Origin: Tribonema minus
Lineage: Eukaryota; Sar; Xanthophyceae; Tribonematales; Tribonemataceae
Length of the DNA stretch: 64,000 nucleotides
Direction of reading: 5' to 3'
Assembly (NCBI GenBank): GCA_017506865.1
Contig: JAFCMP010000006.1
Span: forward strand, 248,001-312,000
Shown here: positions 31,901 through 43,900 of the stretch, one piece after another
Position numbering within the stretch: the first letter of the stretch is position 1
Layout of the letters: the number at the start of each line of letters is the position of its first letter
Notes under the pieces: generated by a model
The model's database searches: none
The model's input: the letters and a program-made list of their open reading frames with translations, nothing else
Told to the model about the DNA's origin: nothing
Made by a program: the position numbers and the translations under genes

Positions 31901-34900
31901 GCACAAGCCTGGGTTGCTGTTCAACAAAGCCTCCTCGACGCATGGTATGCGCAGCGAGTGTAAGGCTACGGTCATCATCAGCTAGGCCTCTGCAGCTATG
32001 GTCTGTGGCGTGTGTGCTGTGAACTTCCGAGAACGTCCGATGTTGTATATTATGTCCTGGACCGCATGGGCTGAGCGCGCGATATATCGGGCTTGCAATA
32101 ACCAAATCTACGGAGGGGCCGGCGGTGTTGAACATTGGCAAAAAAATCGAAATTGACCTTCGTTTATTTGGACAAGATTGTGTGTGGCTGAGTTTTGTAA
32201 ACATCACAGTCATTTTGCAGGGATTAACTTCTGAGGTCACACATGGTGCTTGGCAAACATTCCTGTACAGATGGACCAAGTATGTTGAGCATGCACTGCA
32301 TTGCATGGACTCACACACACTCTCTTGGAGTGATGCACCTGAGTCTTACCGTTTGGATTGGCAACTGCTATGCCATGACATGTGCAGTACCACTGTTTGT
32401 GCACTATGTATTCATACAAACAAGCCTGGCATCACGTTGAAATCTGGAGCTCCCGGCGCGTACACTGGATGCGTGAGTGCATACATGGATGCTGGTTGTT
32501 TTGTACTTCTATGGCATTGAAGTTGAGTCAGTGGCAATGCTGCTAATTGCCAGGTATACTTGCACTAGTAGAATGTGACGGGTGTTTTGGACTCTTGAAG
32601 ATTGACACTGTTGTGCGTAAAGAAAAAAAAATTCAATCGGAGCTTGCCTTCAGATTTTGGCTGATTGATATACGTTGCTCTACGCAATATAGATTATATA
32701 TATATGTTACTTCCTCTGTCCCATAAGTATGTTTCCCTTAAAGTCGCCTCAAAGCTAACTTTTTGAGATGGGCTTGTTGGTGAACAGTTCCTATGTAAAA
32801 ATTGATGGTCAAGTCCCGAGCTTTCCGGAACAATTTTCAAAAATGAAGTCCGTTACAATCTTCACCATTGAAGTAGAGCTTATCTGAAAAAAAGCCAGAT
32901 TTCGGAGTCAAATCTGGGCCAAAATTTCGCCAAAAGTCAAATCCGCCGTGGCGCGCAAAAATCACTGTGGCAGCTCCACACACAGCACACGCGCTACACG
33001 ACACTTGAAGAGGAGTGGTTGCTCACAGCTGCCAATGATGGCATTAGTTCCAGAGTTACTTAGCGCACCACATGGCCAGGGTGTGCCTGAGGACGGCAAG
33101 GCGGCTTTTGGCGTGGAGGTCCCAAATTGAGCTAGGTGGCAGTCAGGTGGCTACAACTCGCTGCCGGCACTACCTGGCATGTGCCAGGCAGTCGGAATCC
33201 CTTAAGGAAGCAGCAAAGATGCTGTGTGGTGGCCGGTGCACCTGCTGGTGTGCTGTGTGGGCGGCGCATTGATGTCTGCCTGGGGGAGTGCAGTCGCAGG
33301 CGACTGCAACTCTGCGAAGGAAGCACACGCTGCAGCTCGTGTACCATGAGCTCAGGTGAGCTGTCAACCACACATGGCGTTCCATTGCTGCTACTTAAAC
33401 TATAGCAGCAACCTGAGCACCAGCCTGTTTGTACAAGGTGCCTTGCAAGCCTCACAGATCGGTGCTGTCGCTCAGGTGGCGTGTCACCAAGCTCTGGCTA
33501 GAGCATGGCGCTACAGCACATTGCCTATGTGGTGGGGCAACCAAACTTCTTGAGACGTCTCACTACTGTTCGTCTATGGTGTGGTGAAATTGCTGCCCAT
33601 GCAATGGACATGCAAGGCTTGCTGTGCTGGTTGCCACCTCGTGCAAAAACTTGGTAGACCAGCACAGGACGGCAGCCGGCCTTGAGCGGTGTATGTGGTG
33701 CATACGCAGTCATGTGGTCTTGTGAGCTGTTGCTGAGGCCTGCCTTAGCTTCTGACCATGACATACTGGTATGCCACACACAAGAAACTGCATCTACCCC
33801 TCAAAATGGCAGCCATCACAGCAGCCTATGTGGTTGCCGTGCTGTGCATGTCTGCCTGCTGGGCTGCAAAATGTTAGATACACGGTAATGAACCGTTTAT
33901 CAGCGTATCGAAGAGTTGAGAGCTGAGAATTTGACACGCAACAGGCCTATACCCGACACACAAGTTTCATTATGACTCTGCACATTGGTTGCCGCAATTG
34001 CAACTGGCACTGTCATGTTTGTACAATGGGAAACATACTTATGGGACAGAGGAAGTATATGTTATACGCTATACGCCATATAGGAAATCTCATTATACGC
34101 TGGTCGGCAACCCTATTAATGCCGCTAAATGCATCATAGATACAAGTCCACGAGTATGCCTTCATCAGCACCACTGCCTTTGTTTGCGCTTGTGTGATGT
34201 TCTGCAGCTGTCAGTGTCGTGCATAAACCAGTCCAGAAGTACGCAGTCATCAGCACCGCTGCCTTTGCTCGCGCTTGTTGATGTTCTGCAGCTGTCAGTG
34301 TCATGCCAGGAGGGCCGCGAAGCTCAGGGACTCTCTGCAGTGCTCACTGAAATCGAACACATCAAGGTACGCCTCAAGTACAGATGTACTTCAAGTCAGT
34401 TACAAATGACTGAACTGTGCCTTTGTGATTTGGTTTCTGTGACCCACTTGTTAGCTTTGAGATACTGCAGATGCTCAGGCGTGTGACACTTGCAGGGACC
34501 TCATGAAATCGAGCATGTCAAGGTATGATGCCACGAGTACAAAAATATCGAGAGTGCTGCAGAATCTATGTGTGATGGGGTAAGAACACATGTGAGGCAG
34601 GCTGCTGCTTTAAGCACATGATATTCACTGCACAACACAGGCAGGCTGCTGCTTTGAGCGCGAGGTAGCACCAGTTTGTACTCAACGTGAACTTCATGTG
34701 TACTTACTGTGGACACGTGGTCATTTCTGGCAGTTACCAACTGTCTACTGCTCGCATGCGCTGACAGTGTAACTGCCAAAGTAAGCGTCAGGCGATGCGC
34801 CACTGGCACTTGCAGTGTTGGGGTATTGGTGTCGGCGTTTCTGTGAATCTTCATGCTTATGTCGTTTACAGCTGCGTCGCCCTCCTGCTGGGCACTGCTG

Positions 34901-37900
34901 GCATAAGATTACATGCAGTCTAAGAAAAGAGAAATTTGATCGCTTATCCAGGTTATAGTTCTTTTCGGTTGCATCACTGGTGAGTAACTCAGCCTCAATC
35001 GCTCAGATGATTGTGTGCCTCGGAAAATTCTTGGCCATTCCTGACCACACAGCACGACGCCCCGGAGCAGTAAAAAATTACGTTGACAAGCTGCAGCGCT
35101 TGCAGTAGTGTCCAAATCCGTAGCTGTGACGCTTCTACCCAGACGCTGCATTCGTTTCGTGTACTTGCATTGTCTACTGCACGAGTATTGAGGTCTCTGG
35201 CTTCAGAAGCTATGCGCAGCGCTCAGGCCCAAGGGGGCGTGAAGCGCCCTGTATGTTTTCATATTCGATTAGTGAACGTCTATGTTCTCGAAAATTGCCT
35301 GCATGAATCCCCTCTCTCTTTGGCTCAGCACATCTTGTGGAGCGCGCATGTGCAGCATCCCGGTTTCAGGGCGTATGCCAATCAATGCCAACACCGGAGC
35401 TGCACCGCTCACTTGTCACAACAGCAACTGCGACGCTCCTCTTTGAAGGCGCTGCACTCCCTCATTTTTGTCACCATCATTACCCCTACTTTCAAAGATT
35501 GAGCGTCTCAAACGAAAAAGTCGTGCATTTTTGTGCGGTGCAAAACTGTGCGCAGCGCACAGGCACGAGGGCGCGCGAAGTGGCCAGTACCAGGCTGCAC
35601 TCAGCCATTATACATCTTCAACTGTGACGCTCATACCTATGTTAACAACATTGGAGCATGTCAACACCTGTACAACTTTTGTGCACAGCGCACCCTAACC
35701 CTAACCCTAACCCTAAGGGTGCCACCGCAAAGCAGCAGCGCTCCATCCTCAAATCTGCAATTTTGTGCATGGAAACGAATCAAAAGATCGTAGAGCTCTA
35801 GGCGACAAGGTGTGCTTAGCCGTCAAGTTGAATGCCTTCTTTTGTGAACATTGAAACATTGTCTTTTGTGCACAGCGCAGCGGCCTGAAGGAGCGCGGGG
35901 TTGCTAACGCCAAGCTGCAGCGCTCAGTTCTCACATCTGCAACAGTGACGCTCAATGTTGAAGCATTCCAAAACCTGTATTTTTGTTGCGCACAGCGCAC
36001 GGGCCTGAAGGAGCGCGAGGTTGCCAACGCAAAGCGCAACGCTGCCAAGTGGTGGCAGCACTACCTCCTGTCACACGCTAAGCGCGAAAGCGCGGCCGCG
36101 TGCTCGGAGCTCGTCGACCACTTCCTGAGCGCTGCCACGGTGGTGCCGCCGGACTGGGAGGTGAGTTCCAGAATTACTGAGCTACAGTATGCAGTTGTAA
36201 ATTTGATTTGATATGAACTCTGAGGCACTCAGTGCAAGTGGGGTGTGGATGTGAAAGCGCCGCTAAAGCTTGATACACTTGTGCGTCAGGAGCTCGTTGA
36301 CCACTTGCTGAGCGCTGCCACTGTGGTGCCGCCGGACTGGGAGGTGAGTTACAGTATAATTACTAGTTCATGCAGTTGTACATTTGTTCTTGAAAGTATG
36401 AGCGTTGAGGCATTGTGTACGAGTTGTCAGTTGAGGCATTGTGTACGAGTTGTCATATACGTGATAAGCTGCTGAAACTTAATATTACAGTCAGTACACT
36501 TAAGATTCACTGTACTTGTATGTACTGCCGCAGACTGGTATGGCGCTGGAGGTGCTTGAGCGCATCGCCAGTGACGAGGTATCTGCAGCAATAAGTGCAC
36601 TGAGCGTGCACTGTACTTTTGTGTGTGCTGTATTGAGCACTGCAGACAGGTATGGCGGTGGAGGTCCTCGAGGGCATCGAGCCCTATGAAGTATCGGCGG
36701 CGGTCGCTGCGTACCATTGGGGCAAGGGCACCGTGGTACACATTAACAGGCCCGCAGCGCTCAAGGGCGGACTCCGGTGAGCAAACACTATTTGCTGTTT
36801 ACTGTATCTGCAGCAGTTGCGCTGTGCGCTGCTGTGTAATTGAGCAGAAAAAAGACCACACATAAATCAGTCGGTTGCGCCAGCCGCATCCCCACCTAAC
36901 CCCAACCCTAAGGTAGCATACCGCTTTGCCAGTAGTCCAATTGCGACAACGTTGAGAAGCAGCGCGTATGCAGTGCTGACCCCTGCTTCGGAGGCAACAT
37001 CCAGCAACGGAATGTTGGACACCTGGTGACCTAACAGAAAACATCAAAGCTCACTATGGCTCGACTAAGCAGTAAAACGCACGCATGCCTTCAGTCCCTG
37101 CTTTGATCGTTGATTTTCGCGATTTGTGCTTTGGCAATGCTCAGCAACTTGGGTGCTCGCGCCATCGTGTAACTCAAAGATGAAGGCTACAAGCTTCCGC
37201 CATGTGCTAATCGGTGCTCTCACAACGTCGGCCGTTGTGCGATTGCAGGCAGGGCGCGGAGCGCATGGCTGCTGCCGTCAAGCGCATGCTGAGCCGCGCT
37301 GACGCAGCACCGCTCGACAGCTTGCAAGGTGCGCGCGCAATTGAGCTCAATGTTAAAGTTAGGGTTAGGGTCGGGTTGGGGTTAAGGTTGAAGTACAGAC
37401 AGGCACCTCATGCGAGCATCTATTGTCATTACAGCATGGCGAAAGGCCTTGCTTTTGCGGGGCGCAGCTGCTGCGCTGCCGTTGTGGGGCGCATGGATGC
37501 CAAGCTTTTGAGGGTGATGCTGCCGGGAGCTTTGTGGGCTGCTCCCCGGTGCGCTTCGCTCAACAGTCAACCGGCTGAGCGTCGCTGCGATGCGCAGTGG
37601 CTAGCCTGCCAGATTGAGGTTGACCGGTCGGTGTGGGTCAAGCCCTGCATCATTTGATCGGTTGATCGATTACAATTGGATAGCAAGCCGAACTGTCTAA
37701 AACATCTGCATGGACATGTTGTAGATGGCATTCAGCACGTTTCTAGGCACGTAATGAGATGCCAGCATGGCAGTATGTGCCGGTCAGCTGAAGGTGCGCA
37801 ACTGAATGACTGACCGGAAATCCACGGTCTTTGAATCAACTTGTCTCTCGCTCAGTTTATCGATCAGTTCAAGCGAGGCGATCCTCTAAATGCAATCAAG

Positions 37901-40900
37901 GCGGTGGGAAGCCTATCAGTGGCGCCGGGTTAGGGTTAGGGTGAGGTTTAGGTTTAGGGCTGATCCCGCTCCACCTGCACTGCAGATGGCAGCGGTTTGT
38001 GCCTGCTTTGCTAGTGCCTGCTTCTCTACTCTTACGTTTGTGTCAGAGCTGTGTCAGACGTGTTGGTGCGCAATGTGGTGCTCCTGGCGAATTGAATACT
38101 TTCCAGCGCATACTCGTGCCGCTGTGAGCCACGCGTTGTTAGGCGCCTTTGGGCATCTTCATCCTTGCAAGGGTGTAAGGGCACAGTCGGTCTCGTTGTC
38201 CTTGATCACCTCATATGCGCCACTAATGCTGAAGCACCATATTTATAAGAGGCATAGAAGTATATAATCCACATCAACTAAAAGGGCAACGTCTGTTGTC
38301 TATGGTGCGCTGCCGCAGCAGGCGTGGCAGCAGGGAGGCTGGGGCAGCAGGTGCGCGCACCCCCCTTGCATTAGCGGTCCGTCAAGTGATGAACCGTGGT
38401 GTACTGTCGTGGACCACCAATGTGTACTGCAGTTGTACTGGTGTTACATGCGCACAAGAGAGCTGCAGCGCTTTGTCACCACTGCATGGCACGTGCACGG
38501 GCATGCTATGTAGGGTACCGTAGCTGTGCAGAGTGTGCAGGATTAGGTGCACTGGTCGGCTGGCTGGCATATTCTTGCCACCAGATGCGGGCCTAGTGTA
38601 CTTCTTATTAATTCTCGCTCAGGGCTCGAAAAAGCCCAGATGATTGGCATCTAGCTGTACGGAATCTACATGTCGTATGACAGTCTGAAAAGTGTCGTAA
38701 CGACAACCACTCAAACGCTGCGGGCTGCGAGGAGTGCAGCTGTACTGCTTTCGCGTGTGTTGTAGTAGAGTGGTACTGCTTTCTGAAGCATGCATGTCAC
38801 GTGCATAGGCGTTGTGCCCAATGTGCCCTCAACGCTGAGTTGCAGTGCCACTGGCCCACTTGGGTGTACCCCCATGAGAGTGACACCACAAGCACCTTGT
38901 GTACATGTACCTCAGATGACTGTCGAGCAGCCATTCACTGTACAGGCCATACTAAGTAGTTGCCACCACAGTGTACTCTTACGGTATGGTCATCTCTGGA
39001 GGACCTGCTGCCACTGCTTCCACTGCAGATTGCCAACATTGTGGACGGCGGTCCAGAAACGGAGGAGGGCGTATCTGCGCTGCTTGCTGCACACCGCTAT
39101 GACAACCCCGAGACTGGACAGAATATCCATGCCTCACACGCAGCGGTCTCAAACAGAGCCAATGCCCCACTCCCTTTAATCGTCAACGCGTTGCGCTGCC
39201 ACTGCCGCCATCCCACTTCAAATGCAGATCGCTGACAACGTGAACAGCGGGCTGATAACAGAGGAAGGCGTCGCAGCATTGCTCGCCGCGCACCGCAACG
39301 ATGACCCCGAGACCAGACCGAATCACAATGCCTTGTACACAGCGGTCTCACACCGAGCCAATACTACTTCCTTCAACCATCAACGTGCATCGCGCCGCCG
39401 CCGCCTCACTTCCAACGCAGATTGCCGGCATTGTAAACGACGGGCCAATCACAGAGGAAGGCGTCGCAGCGCTGCGCGCCGAGACAAGCATAATGATCAT
39501 GATTGTCTGTACGGCGGCCTCAACCATGACCAGACACACGTGACGTTACATTGCGCCGCCGTTTCCGCTGACGCGCTTCCACTGCAGATCGCCGACATTG
39601 TAAACGGTGGGCCGATAACAGAGGAGGGCGTTGCAGCATTGCTCGCCGCGCACCGCGACGACGACCCCGAGACCGCCCCCGTACGAGCGCTGCTGCGGCA
39701 GTGGTCCAGCGGCGCGCTGAGCGCTGGTGCGCCATCCGACTTTGCGGATTTGCTGCCGATCGACCTGGAGGCTGGGAGTATCGTGAAGCGCGCGCACTAC
39801 GCAGGGCCGGAGGATGTGAGTTTACGCTGCGTGCAATGCCGTCGATCACTGAAAGAGAATCATTTGCTGGCTGGGTCCGCAGGGTGGGTCGTGATTGTAC
39901 CCTGTATTAATTCTCGCTCAGGGCGCGAAAAAGGCCAGATGAATGGTTTCTAAGCTCGCTGTACGGAATCTGCATGTTGTGCGACAGGCTCAAAGTGTCG
40001 TAGTGACAACCACAAGCGACGGCGCCGCCAAATGGCGTCTTGAGATGGTACTTTTGCTTCCCCTGGTTGTTAGCGTAGTCGTGTGGGTGTTGCGAGGCGT
40101 GCTGCCGTGTTCTGCGGGCTGTGGGATGTGTGCGCTGCTCGCGATGCTGTCAAGCGCCAACTTCAACAGAAACCCCACACTCGCTGCCGTGTGATGATCG
40201 TGTCTACCGTTGTGTCCCGTGCGCGCGCGCTACGCCGTGCAGCGCTGTCGATCACCGGGAGGAACCCTTCGCTCAGCTCGCTGCTATACAATGGATGCGT
40301 TTACTAAAGTATTGCTTTCCCTGGGTATTAACCGCTGCGCGCGTGGGCCGTGTGCGTGTGATTGTTGCGAGCCGTGCTGCTGCCGGGGAATGCGAGCTGT
40401 GGAATGGGTATCAGCCACCCTGTCAGAGTACCAGTTAGCTTGGGGTTTGGCAGCATGACACTCTCAATCAAGCGCAAGACTGTGTGTTGACAGCCGTGCA
40501 GCCTTGCACATGCAACAGCACGTGTTTCAATCCGTGCAAACGCTGCTGATCACCCTGCCACGCTCACGCGCAGCTTGACATGCTGTCTGACTCACAGTTA
40601 CGCTCAGTGGCCGGCCTGTTTTCGGAATACATAGAATTGAAATAGCAGCACCAAAAAGACGACTATTTTGATAAATTAGTGTCGACCAACGAGTGGCAGT
40701 GTTAACCCTGAACACGAACTTGTTTGACATGGCATGCCTTGTGAGTGAGCTCTCAACCAAACTATGTGCTTGTCGCCTGTGTCCGAATCTCCAGCGACTT
40801 GACTGCCATGAGCTGGTGCTGTCCAATGGAATGGAGGTCGTCTACAAGCAGACGGACTTCCAGGATGACGAGATACTCTTTTCCATCAATGCAAATGGAG

Positions 40901-43900
40901 GTAAGTCGTGTTGCTCATCACCACTAGCCATGAATGGAATATAAATTCCTCCCATTGTTTGCTCATGGTCTTGTGTTTTGCTGAGAGTCACCAAGGTTTG
41001 CAGCCCTTTCTGATTATACATACTGTCACTGCTGACCAATCATGATGGGGCAGCGCAAAGTACGCAAATATGAGTGCTCAATTAGTAGTGGAGTTGGGGT
41101 GGTTAACACTAAGTAGAAGTAGGTCGCAATAAGGGACGACGAGATTCTCTGAGGGACGACAAAATTCTCTTTTCCGTCAACGCAAATGGCAACCAGTCAT
41201 GACTCGACTCATGTTCATCACCACTGTTTATTTGTACTGATCTTCCGCGTTTCTCCCCCCAAGACGCTGGCTTGAGAAGTGCAAGTACCATTTGCGTGAG
41301 ATGGTAACACTGTTAATGCTAACTTTGCTGTACCCTTGGTTCTTTTAAAAAAATTCAGAGCAGCCTCGTTGCTACCACTTGAAGTTGCAGTACATGAGCT
41401 GTGTACATTTGAAGTTTTGTGTACGCTGGCCCTTGAAAGCATGTGCATCGACGCCCCGGGCAATGCCCTGCAACACTGCCCTGCTTATCTGTCGCTCCAC
41501 TGCCCGCAACTTCTACGCAGCTTCAAAGCTCCAATGGGCTTGTTACATCTTGAAACCAGCTGCAAAAACCCCATTGTCAATTGACGAATCTTCGAAGCAA
41601 TTGCAAAGCCAGTTAATAGGCTAATTGCAATGATTCACGGCACTGACCTGCTCGGATGGCACTCGTTCGCCCGCAGGCATGAATGAGGTGCCGCCTGAGC
41701 ACATGATAAATGCCATTATGGCAGATGCCATTGCTCAGCAGATGGGGATTTTTGGGGTGCCTCCGCGGTCGCTGCTCGACCTGGTGAGACCGCCAGCTAG
41801 GGTTTGGGTTATGGGTAGGGTTAGAGAAGGTTAGGGCTAGGGTACTTTAGGGTTGGGGCAGGTTAGTGTGATCTTCGCAGCGCCTCCGCAGTCGCTGCAC
41901 GTCCTGGTGAGACTGCCACTTAGGATTAGGGTTAGGATAGGTTAGGGTCAGGGCAGGTTAGGGTTAGGCCTGTCCTCAATGCTGCTTTCGCGCCCATGCG
42001 TGAGCACTTACAGAAGGCTCAGGGCTACATAGGGATGATATTCCGGACGCATTAGAGGTAGGATTAGGGTTAGGGTTAGGATGAGAGTCCCACTCGTAAA
42101 AATGTTCCGCAAGTTTGCGCAGTATACTTTGGCTCGGAGAATTCGCTAAAGGTCATTGCGCAGGTTCTTGGAATCCCCCTGCTGTGAACATTGAGTTGAG
42201 TGTGCCGATGACCGCCATTGTATTCTACTATGATCTACTCTGATGTTGACAAGAGCTGCGGATGCGCACGCATTGTGCGGGCCAGGCCACAGAGTGTATT
42301 GCAATCGCTATCGCTAAGAGGCAAAATCGACACTCTCAATGTTCCTGCAGGGTGATGCAAAGCAGCATTGCTCAGCATTGTGCCCTCAAACACTGTGCCT
42401 TCCCTAAACACCCTTAACAGGGGCATGCATGTAATGGTGTGCTGATTGTAGCGTGCTCGCGGCTGCCGGTGATCTTGCCGATATGTGTTCCCTGCTGCAT
42501 CAGTACTGTGTGGCGCATGCCACTAGCATACCTCTCTACCTGTATGGTCATCTCACAGACATCCGAGCTCATCAATGCCATGGCTGCATACAGCCGACAC
42601 CAATTGCAACGCAGCAGCGTGTGGAGCGCAGTCACGAGCGCAAGTGCGCCCATTGGCTCTCATTATTATCTTCAACACGTGACGCTCCGCAGCTCCAGCC
42701 TGAGCCGTTTCTACACGCTACTTCAGAGTGTCTTGAGCGCTGTCACACACTTAGATGCTCACACATCTGATCATCATTGCCATCATCATCAACACGTGAC
42801 GCTCCGCAGCTGGCCGGGTGTTGAGTACTGTCACGTGCTCAAATGACGTCTGATCACCACCACCACCATCTTCAACAGGTGACGCTCCTGCAGCTGGCCG
42901 CGGCGGCGCATCACGTTCAAGACGAGCATCGTCAACATCATTGTGTTTAGTGCTGTCACGCGCTCAAATGTCCACGACTGATCATCACTACCATCTTCAA
43001 CACGTGACGCTCCGCAGCTGGCCGGGCGTCGCATCACGTTTGAGACGAGCGTCGGCAACATCTACAGGGGGTGCTCGGGGGTCTGCCTTGCCGACGACCT
43101 GGAGACGGCGCTGCAGATGGTCAGTGCTCAGAACTTCAAGTCATCAGTGCTCAGCAGATTCTATCCGAATCATACAGAAATACTTGCGGAGTAGATGGTC
43201 AGCGATCGGCAGCTTCGCGTTGTCCTTGCTCAGCAGATGGCGTTCGAATCAGCAAACGATTCTCCAGGAAGTTGTCTGACACATCGTTCACTTTGTCAGG
43301 GCTCAGTGACTTCGTTTGTACTTCATTACTTCCGCTTGAGGGGCGGAAACCCTATGAATGCAAAATGTGAAACTCATGTACACATGTGCTGTATCAAATG
43401 TGTAGCACATGTGCTATCTACACTATAGATATATCAAACGTTTGTACCAGTGCTCAGCAACTTCAGTTCGGATGGGTTGGTGCTTGCCAGTTTGTTGAGC
43501 TTCTGATATAGTTCTCACTTGTGTACACAGGGTGCTGACTCACGAAGAGGTAAAAGCTCTGACAATAGAGCGTGGGGGGAGCGTTCTGAGCACTGCTGCC
43601 TACCAAAGCGACGCCACACTTAGGAGTCGCTATGCGCCCTACAAATTGATGCAGCACGGACACCTAACCCTAGCCCTAACCCTAGGGCTCACAGACCACC
43701 CGCACACGTGCGCATGCCACTGAGCCTGTGTGATCTTCCCAAACCTTGTCCGTAAGAGCAACATCGCGACAGAATGACGGATCGCAGAGCGCGCCTCTGA
43801 TGTGACCATGATGTGACAGTAAACGGGCGTGAGCACTGCTGCGGTCTGGTGTGACCAATCTCAACTGTCTTCGTTGTCCACCAGTCACGTCCAGCGGCGC

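Larger units (their letters stand above)
22956..37328 (+). other. Exon map of M16 gene A, exons 1-14
   Basis: Exons: 22956-23135, 23233-23284, 23778-23914, 24409-24471, 25218-25346, 26075-26216, 27830-27918, 28836-29006, 29777-29907, 30819-30900, 34292-34366, 35996-36160, 36646-36776, 37249-37328. Each was placed by splice consensus, family alignment from memory and, for exons 1-12, by identical boundaries in the paralogue. All phases are compatible. Intron 8 starts GCAAGT, a GC donor. Exon 2 ends at a GTCAGT donor where the paralogue has GTAAGT. Intron 3 separates HMVE from the second zinc histidine. Confidence 0.9.
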
